Of a DNA stretch of 53,374 bases, positions 18,620-25,573 are shown in pieces. Under the pieces are notes generated by a model. That model made no database searches. It was not told where the DNA came from and saw only the letters and a list, made by a program, of their open reading frames with translations. Each line of letters starts with the position of its first letter. The stretch's first letter is position 1. The position numbers were made by a program, and so were the translations under genes. Origin of the DNA: Bacilli bacterium (GTDB lineage: Bacteria > Bacillota_I > Bacilli_A > RF39 > UBA660); the NCBI GenBank assembly GCA_028694645.1, contig JAQVKM010000007.1, positions 1-53,374 on the forward strand, read 5' to 3'.

Positions 18620-19180
18620 TTATTTTTTCTTTTTACTTGTTGCACTCAAAACAGTATTTGTAACATGCTTAGAAATTCCAGTTTTTTTCATTACTCCTGA
18701 AACACCTTTTGTAATTCCACCAGCAATACCATTTGTAACTACACCTTTTACTATGTCTTTTGTATTTAATCCCAAAACATCATCTACAGTATTAAGTGTT
18801 TCTTTAACTTTATCTGTTCCACGAGCAAAAGCAGTTTTTCCAGTAATTGCGTCTGTAATTTTAGTTACAAATTTCTTTGCTTCTAACATACCAGGAAATG
18901 TAATTGTAAAATTCTTTTCTATAGTTTGTATATAAACATCTGAATTTTTTTGTTGAATTTGTGATTTGCCATTAAATGTTTTGATATTTTCTAATAAAAA
19001 ATTATTAGTAATCAAAGAATTTGTCTCAGTTTTAAAAAGTCCTTTTTTAATAATTTTACTTTTTTCAAGTATTATTCTTTTAGATGTTAATATAAGTTTT
19101 GCAGATTCTTTTGTTTCAACTTCTATAACAGAATTTTCATATAGTATTACTTCATCATTTGCTAATTCATAATTATTCAT
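18620..19180 (-). CDS. PH/GRAM-like domain protein, first gene of the Hsp70/AAA operon
   Basis: A 186-residue protein. Residues about 5-105 look like a bacterial PH or GRAM domain: alternating strands with AKLILTSKRIILEK (the usual LTxxRI pattern) and a final helix (MLEAKKFVTKITDAI). A Gly- and Lys-rich tail follows, with GIAGGITKGVSGVMKK and SKKKK, which may touch membranes or nucleic acid. The start at 19180 follows TTGGAGG; the upstream in-frame TTG has no ribosome site. A good promoter (19273-19301) lies about 90 bases upstream. PH-like domains often target complexes to membranes, which fits the tail-anchored partner at the operon end. Confidence 0.6.
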   Translation of the reverse strand: MNNYELANDEVILYENSVIEVETKESAKLILTSKRIILEKSKIIKKGLFKTETNSLITNNFLLENIKTFNGKSQIQQKNSDVYIQTIEKNFTITFPGMLEAKKFVTKITDAITGKTAFARGTDKVKETLNTVDDVLGLNTKDIVKGVVTNGIAGGITKGVSGVMKKTGISKHVTNTVLSATSKKKK

Positions 19181-19272
19181 AAAATCCTCCAATTTAATTA
19201 TCGTATAATAGCATTTGTTAATTTTACGAACTTGTTTTTATTAAAATACAAATTACTATTTTCAATGAATTA

Positions 19273-19301
19273 ATTGTATCATTTATTGAATTTATTGTAA
19301 A
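19273..19301 (-). promoter_or_regulatory. Sigma-A promoter of the Hsp70/AAA operon
   Basis: On the minus strand TTTACA and TACAAT are separated by exactly 17 bases. This gives the five-gene operon its own constitutive-looking promoter, separate from the transfer genes. Confidence 0.7.
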
Positions 19302-19332
19302 TTATTTCATAATCACAAATTCAATTTATGTT

Positions 19333-19440
19333 CTAATGAGTTCTTAAATATCTAATTAGTACCCAAATAAGCCATAAACCACCAGTTAATAAAGTCATAA
19401 TAAAATCAAATATAATGCTCATAAAACCATGTTTTCTCAT
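19333..19440 (-). CDS. Small 35-aa membrane protein
   Basis: A 35-residue reading frame (MRKHGFMSII to RYLRTH) with one central hydrophobic segment (LLTGGLWLIWVLI) and basic ends. ACGGAGG lies 8 bases before the ATG. It sits alone between the surface-protein genes and the Hsp70/AAA operon. The strong ribosome site and the single clean membrane helix argue that it is real. Function unknown; a toxin-like peptide or a membrane regulator are both possible. Confidence 0.6.
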   Translation of the reverse strand: MRKHGFMSIIFDFIMTLLTGGLWLIWVLIRYLRTH

Positions 19441-19565
19441 AAATAAGTTCCTCCGTTATCTTTCTATTATTTTTGATAATTGATTTTCATTCAATTACCA
19501 TATTATAGTAATTGTAAATTACGCGAACTTATATTAGTTGACTATAATTTATAATAATTAGCTTA

Positions 19566-19940
19566 TTACTGTTTATATATTTCATAAGCAAATGTTCCAT
19601 TGATATTATTATTTCCATTGAACATCAAATTATTTGAAATAATGTTTACTGTAACAATATTATTGTTTAAATATATTTTAAAATCTATATCATTTACATT
19701 TCTAGGATTGTTACTCTTATAATTATTTAATGTACTTTCTTTTAAAACTTCTGTATCAAAAGTCACATTACCAGTTGCTCTAAGTTCTCCAATATTAAGT
19801 GATTCTTTTACAGAATTTTTTACTCCAAAATTATTACCATTTACCAATACCTTTAATGTACTAGCATTACCTATAGCATATACAATTAAAAATATAAAAA
19901 AAGATAATATTATACTTTTAAATACGAAACTAAAATTCAT
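19566..19940 (-). CDS. Small secreted or membrane-anchored protein of the surface-protein cluster
   Basis: A 124-residue protein with an N-terminal hydrophobic signal or anchor (about 6-26) and an Asn-rich, strand-rich extracytoplasmic domain. No cleavage motif, LPxTG or cysteine is visible. Its start touches the stop of the large secreted protein upstream, so the two are co-translated. I do not recognise the family. Inference: an accessory of the cell-surface module carried by the element. Confidence 0.55.
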   Translation of the reverse strand: MNFSFVFKSIILSFFIFLIVYAIGNASTLKVLVNGNNFGVKNSVKESLNIGELRATGNVTFDTEVLKESTLNNYKSNNPRNVNDIDFKIYLNNNIVTVNIISNNLMFNGNNNINGTFAYEIYKQ

Positions 19941-21766
19941 TAATTACCTCCATACAATTCTAATGATGTAAACTTCTTAGAAAATATTAAATTTAAATTA
20001 CTTGGGATATAGACTCTTTTAATAAAATATTCACTATCTATGTTTCCAAATAAAGATTTATTTATTTCATATTTAGCCGGAATTATAATATTAATTTTAT
20101 TAACTCCAATATTTTTTATCTGATAATTATAATTATAAATACCTTTTTCTTTAGAAGCTGAAGTATACCATTTTCTTCCACCGTTTGTGGTAATAATATT
20201 GTTTGGTACATTTGATGATACATATATCTTTCCAGTATGCTTATCAAAAATGAATTCATTTACATTAAAATAATTTGTATTCCCATTGGCGATTAATTTT
20301 TCTAACGGAACTTTAACTTGATTATCCTTTATTTCATAGTTTAAATTTTCATCTTGAGAATCAAAATATGAATATGCTGAAACATCGTTATTTAATGCTA
20401 TTTCACTTGAATCAGTATAATATGATAAATTAACCCAATTATCAAATCCTTTTCCAGCTGTTACATTGTTATATATTGATGGTACTGTTAAACTAATATG
20501 TTCGTAATATTTATTTACCGAACCATTTTTACTTGTTACAACAATTACTGGGGTTGTGTCGACAATTGCCGAACTTTGATTTTTTATTGTATAACTATTT
20601 TTACTCGATACATATATCTGAGATGTAAGTTCTGTTGATAATCCATTTGGCTCAGTCACTACAATTCTCACATTACCACTACTTGGAATATTATAATTTA
20701 TTGTTAATTCTTTATTACCATTATAATTTGCATTTTGATTATAAACTAAAATGCCATTATGATATGCCTTAATGTTATTTGTTTGATTATAATTATTATA
20801 TAAATTAACTACTACCTTAGCATTTGAGTTAGATTCAGCAGTATATGCTTTGATTTTATCAACACTAGTATTTACTACTTTATAAGTTTTAATTGTTGCT
20901 GGTATTCCTGAATAATCAGCATATATTGCTGCTATCCAACCATTATAGCTATTACCTGTAGATGCTCTAGATCTATTATTAACACACGTACCCTGATTAA
21001 AACCTATATTTAACCACGTCTCTGAATCTATTGAACCAGCATTTGTTTGTACTACTTGATTAATATTATAATAAGTGTGATAAAGCCACCAATACAATGT
21101 ATATTTATAAGTTGAACCACACCATTGCCAGCCAGTTTGAACTGAGCTACCAACACTAGGACCATTTCTTACAAAGACTGGATCACCAGTTATAGTTGCA
21201 TAAGTTTTTGACATATCACTATTTAATAAATATCTAACTCCATTTACTTCATAATATTTATTTATTGATGGAGCATATATCTTTAATTGGTATCCTTTGT
21301 TGACTATTTTCGCCCAAATTCTTAAATGTATCTCATATTCAGTATCAGCATCTAAATCTGATAGTGGTATTCTAAATTCAAACCCTACTGCCGAATAATT
21401 ATAATAACAATTGTATGGGGAAGCATTTAATTCATAATATCCACACATTCTATATGTAGTTTTCATTCTCATTAATTCTGTTTTATTAACTCCTCTTAAT
21501 TCAGCATTATAAGTTTTTATTACTCCATTTTTTTTATTTGTTAACTTCATTGAATATTCATGAGTATCATAACCTGTAAGTTGCTGATCTGAGGCAGTAA
21601 TTCCCCAACCATTGATAACGATATAACCGTTATCAATATAATAATTATTAATATCATATGGAAATGTATCTCTTGTTACATTTTCGTAAGTAATGGCTTT
21701 TGCACCAGTCGGGAATAATATAAAGATAAATAAAATTGGAATAATATATTTATAATTTCTTAAAAT
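19940..21766 (-). CDS. Large secreted surface protein with SH3-like region
   Basis: About 608 residues. A signal peptide is visible (RNYKYIIPILFIFILF, ending in AKA). A long extracellular region rich in Tyr, Asn and Ser follows. Residues near 190-270 resemble an SH3b-like fold (PVFVRNGPSVGSSVQ), and later parts look like Ig-type strands. No LPxTG or membrane tail is seen. The start needs care: GGAGGTG lies 8 bases before an ATT (21766), directly upstream of the basic signal-peptide start. The nearest conventional start, GTG at 21799, has no ribosome site and adds residues that do not fit a signal peptide. Likely an adhesin or mating-contact protein, by inference. Confidence 0.65.
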   Translation of the reverse strand: MLRNYKYIIPILFIFILFPTGAKAITYENVTRDTFPYDINNYYIDNGYIVINGWGITASDQQLTGYDTHEYSMKLTNKKNGVIKTYNAELRGVNKTELMRMKTTYRMCGYYELNASPYNCYYNYSAVGFEFRIPLSDLDADTEYEIHLRIWAKIVNKGYQLKIYAPSINKYYEVNGVRYLLNSDMSKTYATITGDPVFVRNGPSVGSSVQTGWQWCGSTYKYTLYWWLYHTYYNINQVVQTNAGSIDSETWLNIGFNQGTCVNNRSRASTGNSYNGWIAAIYADYSGIPATIKTYKVVNTSVDKIKAYTAESNSNAKVVVNLYNNYNQTNNIKAYHNGILVYNQNANYNGNKELTINYNIPSSGNVRIVVTEPNGLSTELTSQIYVSSKNSYTIKNQSSAIVDTTPVIVVTSKNGSVNKYYEHISLTVPSIYNNVTAGKGFDNWVNLSYYTDSSEIALNNDVSAYSYFDSQDENLNYEIKDNQVKVPLEKLIANGNTNYFNVNEFIFDKHTGKIYVSSNVPNNIITTNGGRKWYTSASKEKGIYNYNYQIKNIGVNKINIIIPAKYEINKSLFGNIDSEYFIKRVYIPSNLNLIFSKKFTSLELYGGN

Positions 21767-21798
21767 ATTTATCACCTCCAATACATAAGAAAAAGGCA

Positions 21799-22542
21799 CT
21801 ATTTTTTAGCGCCTTTAAACTTCTTAAAATATATAAAAATTCCTATCCCACTTAATGAAACAATCGCTATCAAAATAGCAATATATTTAATAATTGAGTT
21901 GTTGTTTTGTGAAGTAGCTTTAGATGTTAGTATTTCTTTACTATCTTGAACTTCACTGTTTTCTGTTACTGTAATATCTGTACTAGTGTCGGTTTTAACA
22001 TCTTCACTAGTTGCATTATTGTCTGTTTCACTATTAGTACTTGCGTTTGAATTTGTTGATTCATTATTAGTAGAACTAGAAGTTGTCCCAGAATTTGTAC
22101 TAGTTGATGGACTTGTTGTAGTACTGTTTGTTGTATTATTATTAGTTGTACTATTATTTGAAGGTGGAGTTGGCTCTACAACTGGTTCTGTTACTGTTGT
22201 ATTTGATGGAACTGATATAGATAAAGTCTTTATCGTTCTAAGCGCACAAACACTACCGTCTGATATTTTTATCGAAATTGTAAAAGTATCACCAGCTGTT
22301 GCATATGCATAATATCCATCACTGAATTCTGTTCCATTTATACCATCATAAGATAATCCTGATGATAATCCATAAACATACATTTTATATGTATCTGGAT
22401 TGGAAGTAGCAACATATTGCATATAAACACTATTTGCTTGTGGCAAATATGAAGCTACCATATAATCTGTGCATTCTTCAGCATTAACTGAAAAAGGAAT
22501 TACAACTAACAACATTACTACTGCAAATATAAATTTTTTCAT
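21799..22542 (-). CDS. Surface protein with Ser/Thr/Asn stalk and C-terminal membrane anchor
   Basis: A 247-residue protein. It has a signal peptide (MKKFIFAVVM to VNAEE), a small globular domain (about 22-112) with two cysteines, a low-complexity Ser/Thr/Asn stalk (about 115-205), and a C-terminal membrane helix (about 218-237) followed by KKFKGAKK. This is the layout of a Gram-positive wall-spanning surface protein held by its own membrane helix. A consensus promoter (22570-22598) precedes it, so it starts its own unit with the two genes that follow. Its function is unknown; surface exclusion or aggregation in conjugation would fit the context. Confidence 0.65.
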   Translation of the reverse strand: MKKFIFAVVMLLVVIPFSVNAEECTDYMVASYLPQANSVYMQYVATSNPDTYKMYVYGLSSGLSYDGINGTEFSDGYYAYATAGDTFTISIKISDGSVCALRTIKTLSISVPSNTTVTEPVVEPTPPSNNSTTNNNTTNSTTTSPSTSTNSGTTSSSTNNESTNSNASTNSETDNNATSEDVKTDTSTDITVTENSEVQDSKEILTSKATSQNNNSIIKYIAILIAIVSLSGIGIFIYFKKFKGAKK

Positions 22543-22569
22543 AAACTCCTACTTTCCTTTTCTAAACAA

Positions 22570-22598
22570 ATTATATAGGAAATAAAATCAATTTGCAA
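22570..22598 (-). promoter_or_regulatory. Sigma-A promoter of the surface-protein genes
   Basis: On the minus strand TTGCAA and TATAAT are separated by 17 bases, about 25 bases before the start of the stalk protein. No terminator separates it from ssb upstream, so read-through from the transfer unit is also possible. Confidence 0.75.
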
Positions 22599-22614
22599 AC
22601 TGTTTTTTTCATTA

Positions 22615-22986
22615 CTATATTTCAATGTTTGGTTCTTCGTCAATTCCATCTTCTACTTCATCTTTTGTTTTTTTTGAAGATAAGAAAGTTACTTTTTCGG
22701 CAACCACTTCCATAACATCTTTCGTTACTCCATTTTCTTCAATCTTATTAGTTTGGATTCTTCCTTTAATTCCAATAAGATCACCTTTTTTACAATACTC
22801 TGCTGTATTCTCAGCTACTCCATTCCAAAGAACGCAAGTGATGAAATCAGTATCATAATCACCTTCTGCATTTTTATAACTTCTTGGTACTGCTAACTTA
22901 ATATCAGCTACCTTTTTACCATTATCTGTTTCTATAACCTCTGGATCACGAACTAATCTACCTACTATTACTGTTTGATTTAACAT
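22615..22986 (-). CDS. ssb: Single-stranded DNA-binding protein
   Basis: A 123-residue SSB with a complete OB fold: IVGRLVRDPEV, DIKLAVPRSYKN, DFITCVLWNGVAENT and GDLIGIKGRIQTN. The C-terminal tail is acidic but short and ends in EEPNIEI, without the DDDIPF tip that chromosomal SSBs use to recruit partners. Mobile-element SSBs protect the transferred strand in the recipient. GGAGG precedes the ATG. It overlaps the end of the 210-aa gene by 7 bases, inside the second transfer unit. Confidence 0.92.
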   Translation of the reverse strand: MLNQTVIVGRLVRDPEVIETDNGKKVADIKLAVPRSYKNAEGDYDTDFITCVLWNGVAENTAEYCKKGDLIGIKGRIQTNKIEENGVTKDVMEVVAEKVTFLSSKKTKDEVEDGIDEEPNIEI

Positions 22987-23612
22987 ATATTTTTTCCTCC
23001 TCTTTCAAAACTTAAGCTGACTAATTTCTCATCAACTTCGTTTATACTCTTTTCATTATATTTTTCTTTATATTTTTCAATTTGCTCTGATGTTAATGAA
23101 ACTAAATCTCCAGTCTCATTAAATCTAGATATAAAAAAATTGCCAGCAATTATATCATTACCAACAACTCTATTTAAATCCATGCCTAAGAGTTTACCTT
23201 CTTCATTACATACAAGACAAGTTTTATCATCAATATCAATCATTTCTATTAATCCATCTACTTCATTTTGTAGAGATTTTAGATCATTTATAATTTCTTT
23301 CTCGTAAGGTAATTCATTAGGTTCAACCTTTAAAATTAATAATTTATTACTTTCAATATAATTATTAATATTACTAGTAATCTTTTCTAATTCTTTTGCT
23401 TCTTCATAACATTCACTATCCATTGCTTCTGTTTTAAATGTATTTAATTTTTCTAACATTTCTTTTGCTTTATCAATGTCTGTTAATCCATTAGCAATTT
23501 CTTCAATTGTTTCTTCTTCATCAATTTTATGACTTACATTATCTCTATAATTATAAGTATCATATTCTTTGAAAAATTCATTAATTTTATTAGCTATTTG
23601 TTCTTTAGTCAT
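22980..23612 (-). CDS. Hypothetical 210-aa coiled-coil protein of the transfer unit
   Basis: I do not recognise this family. It is soluble, acidic and helical, with likely coiled coils near 35-75 and 85-115 and a short strand-rich part (CLVCNEEGKLLGMDLNRVVGNDI, split by glycines) near 130-155. ATGGAGG precedes the start. It overlaps ssb downstream and the 90-aa gene upstream by a few bases, so it belongs to the same translated unit. Confidence 0.6.
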   Translation of the reverse strand: MTKEQIANKINEFFKEYDTYNYRDNVSHKIDEEETIEEIANGLTDIDKAKEMLEKLNTFKTEAMDSECYEEAKELEKITSNINNYIESNKLLILKVEPNELPYEKEIINDLKSLQNEVDGLIEMIDIDDKTCLVCNEEGKLLGMDLNRVVGNDIIAGNFFISRFNETGDLVSLTSEQIEKYKEKYNEKSINEVDEKLVSLSFERGGKNIC

Positions 23613-23881
23613 TCTACCTCCATATTATCAGTATTTAGTTTAAGTCTTATATCATCAACTTCTTTTAATAAGCTAGTAAGTTTTTTATTCTTATAGATGA
23701 TTCTATTATTCTTATTTACTCTTTTTAATATAACATCATATAAATTTATAATAAAATCTAAATCATCTATTTTATTTTCTACTAACACTAAAAGTTGTTG
23801 ATAATCTTCATCTTCAGAGAATAATCCATATTCGTAACCAAAGTCTATTATTTTTTTTATTAATACTTTATTATCATTCAT
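23609..23881 (-). CDS. Hypothetical 90-aa helical protein of the transfer unit
   Basis: A soluble, acidic, helical protein with no motif I recognise. AGTAGGTG lies before the ATG. It overlaps the 210-aa gene by 4 bases and follows the VirB2-like gene by 11 bases. Its conserved-looking position suggests a conjugation accessory factor, by context only. Confidence 0.55.
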   Translation of the reverse strand: MNDNKVLIKKIIDFGYEYGLFSEDEDYQQLLVLVENKIDDLDFIINLYDVILKRVNKNNRIIYKNKKLTSLLKEVDDIRLKLNTDNMEVE

Positions 23882-23892
23882 GAATTATGCAC

Positions 23893-24132
23893 CTACTTAA
23901 AATAAGCTAATACCCAATCAACAAATTGTACTGATAATAGAGCGGATACGCCAGCTATAATAGTAGTCTTAATCTTTCTATCATAGCTAGCTTTTTGATT
24001 ATCTTCAGAACTTGCCATTTTTAACGCATAATCTTTGGCAACAAAAAAGCCCGTTGCTCCTATTACGAACAAGCGGACATATCCCATTGCGTCATTAATC
24101 AGTTTTAAAACGTCACCTAATATTTCTTGCAA
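23893..24132 (-). CDS. VirB2/TrbC- or Maff2-like small two-helix membrane protein
   Basis: A 79-residue protein with two hydrophobic helices (about 18-36 and 56-76) joined by a short polar loop (KMASSEDNQKASYDRK). VirB2/TrbC pilins and the Maff2 proteins of Gram-positive elements have this size and layout. The start is TTG at 24132 behind AAGGAGCG. No cleaved signal peptide is obvious. It follows a 45-aa membrane protein. It is the best candidate for the main subunit of a conjugation filament or channel, by inference. Confidence 0.65.
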   Translation of the reverse strand: MQEILGDVLKLINDAMGYVRLFVIGATGFFVAKDYALKMASSEDNQKASYDRKIKTTIIAGVSALLSVQFVDWVLAYFK

Positions 24133-24161
24133 ATAATCACGCTCCTTCTTGTTGCAATTAA

Positions 24162-24299
24162 TTAATTGAATAAACCATTAAAATGATTAAATATTCCAGT
24201 TATTGAATCTGATATATTTCCTTGAATTAAAGTAAATAATCCAACTACTATAACAGCTCCAGTAATAACCCAGAATAATGTGTTTGTATTTTCTGACAT
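24162..24299 (-). CDS. Small 45-aa pilin-like membrane protein
   Basis: A 45-residue reading frame with one membrane helix (LFWVITGAVIVVGLFTLI) near the N-terminus and a short polar tail. A perfect AAGGAGGTG lies 6 bases before the ATG, the strongest ribosome site in this block, so high expression is expected. It is the first gene of the second transfer unit and lies directly upstream of the VirB2-like gene. Very small single-helix proteins of this sort often form the filaments of Tad-type systems. That role is an inference. Confidence 0.65.
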   Translation of the reverse strand: MSENTNTLFWVITGAVIVVGLFTLIQGNISDSITGIFNHFNGLFN

Positions 24300-24338
24300 A
24301 AGTTCACCTCCTTCTATAGTTTTTTGATAATGAGATCC

Positions 24339-24350
24339 CTATAAACTCAT
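24339..24350 (-). promoter_or_regulatory. Shared 12-base element, copy 1
   Basis: On the minus strand ATGAGTTTATAG occurs here, 40 bases before the second transfer unit, and again at 26845-26856 before the DUF4230 genes. Here ATGAG also pairs with a downstream CTCAT. No normal -10 box is seen between the preceding terminator and the start at 24299. Confidence 0.35.
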
Positions 24351-24372
24351 AAAAAAAAGAATCAACTGATTC
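24351..24372 (-). terminator. Terminator after the ArpU-like gene
   Basis: On the minus strand the hairpin GAATC-AGTT-GATTC is followed by eight T residues. It overlaps the stop codon of the ArpU-like gene and separates it from the 45-aa gene. Confidence 0.75.
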
Positions 24373-24823
24373 ATATTTTTAAAAATTTCTCATCTAGTTT
24401 TAGAGCGGTCAAAAACTTAATTACAGCACTTTTCCTAGACTTAACTACATATTCACGACATATACCTATTGAAAATCCTATTTCATCATCCATTTTTCCT
24501 TTTTTATAAGTTTCAATAAGTATAATTTTTTCATCTTGATTTAGATGGCTAAATGCATATACAATTTTCGATAAGTATTTATCTAAATTTTCTTCGTTAG
24601 TTAACTTTTTTACTACATAATCTTCTACCTTTGAATTATTTCTTTTTACAAAACTACTATATTTAATTTCATAGTTTGCTGTGATTGTTGGCATCGATAC
24701 TTGATCATATCTAATTTTTAATAAATTAACAGTATTAAATATTTTTCTAACTTCTTTTGACATCAGGCTATAATCATATATCTTTAATAATTCATCTGGT
24801 AATATTGCACTGTTTTTAGTCAT
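24371..24823 (-). CDS. ArpU-family (phage late regulator / sigma-like) transcription factor
   Basis: A 150-residue protein with the ArpU layout: an N-terminal helical part, then SHLNQDEKIILIETY and a C-terminal helix-turn-helix (MDDEIGFSIGICREYVVKSRKSAVIKF) like region 4 of sigma factors. ArpU proteins control late gene expression in Gram-positive phages and also occur in conjugative elements. The gene has terminators on both sides and a 34-aa leader frame upstream. The adjacent transfer unit lacks a normal promoter, so this protein is its likely activator, by inference. Confidence 0.75.
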   Translation of the reverse strand: MTKNSAILPDELLKIYDYSLMSKEVRKIFNTVNLLKIRYDQVSMPTITANYEIKYSSFVKRNNSKVEDYVVKKLTNEENLDKYLSKIVYAFSHLNQDEKIILIETYKKGKMDDEIGFSIGICREYVVKSRKSAVIKFLTALKLDEKFLKI

Positions 24824-24850
24824 ACATACTCTCCTTGCTAAAAATGATTC

Positions 24851-24890
24851 AAAAAAAATAGACTATCAAGCTACTAGCTCAAAGTCTATT
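24851..24890 (-). terminator. Leader terminator upstream of the ArpU-like gene
   Basis: On the minus strand AATAGACT and AGTCTATT form a stem enclosing a smaller AGCT/AGCT hairpin, followed by eight T residues. It touches the stop codon of the 34-aa frame and precedes the ArpU-like start by about 30 bases, as an attenuator would. Confidence 0.75.
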
Positions 24891-24994
24891 CAAGGTAAAA
24901 TATTTACTACTACATATCGAATATTAGAAGAGGCGAAAAGATTAAGTTCATATTCATTAATTTTAACATTAATTACTCTTATGTTCTTAAACAT
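24890..24994 (-). CDS. 34-aa leader peptide candidate
   Basis: A 34-residue reading frame (MFKNIRVINV to VVVNILP) behind a strong GGAGGTG. Its stop codon lies on the stem of the following terminator, so ribosome position could affect folding of that hairpin and transcription into the ArpU-like gene. A small functional protein is also possible. Confidence 0.5.
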   Translation of the reverse strand: MFKNIRVINVKINEYELNLFASSNIRYVVVNILP

Positions 24995-25232
24995 ATTTCA
25001 CCTCCATAAATATATAGATATTTACTCCAAATATTCAATTGTGTTATATAATAATAAATTTTACTTGAAAAATCAAGAGTTTTTAACAAAATATAAAAAG
25101 AAACAAAATATAATTTGTTTCATTTCCATACACTTATCTCAATTTTACTACATTATATCACTTGACAAACCCTTTGTGTCGTTATAATTTTTCGAAATTT
25201 TTTAATATAATTGTTCGAAAAAACAACTATAT

Positions 25233-25265
25233 ATTGTCGACTAATTGTCGATAAATTGTGAACTA
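25233..25265. repeat. Three helically phased 11-bp repeats
   Basis: ATTGTCGACTA, ATTGTCGATAA and ATTGTGAACTA follow each other without gaps at 25233, 25244 and 25255. A related ATTGTTCGAA lies at 25210. The non-coding stretch 24995-25378 holds these repeats, an AT-rich segment with TATAAT-like boxes on both strands and the terminator at 25334. One repeat per helical turn is typical of an operator or an origin-type binding array. Confidence 0.55.
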
Positions 25266-25333
25266 AAAATCCGATTTTACCCTTATAAATCAACAAAATC
25301 ACTTTTTTCCATTTTAATCATTTTTCTAAAATT

Positions 25334-25354
25334 AAAAAAGAACATTTTTGTTCT
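25334..25354 (-). terminator. Terminator of the DUF4230 operon
   Basis: On the minus strand AGAACA-AAAA-TGTTCT is followed by six T residues, 25 bases after the stop of the 64-aa gene. Confidence 0.8.
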
Positions 25355-25378
25355 CTTCTAGTATCTATTTAGAAATTG

Positions 25379-25573
25379 TTATTTATTTTTTTGATTTTTT
25401 TTATCATCTTTTTTAGTTACTTCGTTATTTTCCTTATTATTATCTTTTTTATGTGAAAAAACTTCTTTTTCATTTCTACGAGATTTTTCTTTTTCTTCAA
25501 ATCCCAATACTTCATCTATTTGATCTGTTGCAACTAAGTATTCAAATAATTTATCATCAAACATATTATTCAT
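25379..25573 (-). CDS. Hypothetical 64-aa charged protein
   Basis: A soluble protein with a short helical part (MFDDKLFEYLVATDQIDEVLGF) and a long Lys/Glu/Asn-rich, probably disordered tail. ATG at 25573 overlaps the stop of the DUF4230 lipoprotein gene, which favours it over the in-frame upstream start. It is the last gene before the terminator at 25334. I do not recognise it. Confidence 0.5.
   Translation of the reverse strand: MNNMFDDKLFEYLVATDQIDEVLGFEEKEKSRRNEKEVFSHKKDNNKENNEVTKKDDKKNQKNK

Noticed and set aside
21986-22312. 108-codon plus-strand frame
   Set aside because: Shadow of the Ser/Thr/Asn stalk of the surface protein; valine and leucine runs come from the complementary repeats.
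24981-25187. 68-codon plus-strand frame in the regulatory gap
   Set aside because: No ribosome site, and it overlaps the 34-aa frame on the other strand, which has one.
25162-25188. Plus-strand TTGACA ... TATAAT pair
   Set aside because: The spacer is only 15 bases and no plus-strand gene follows before the IS transposase at 27008.
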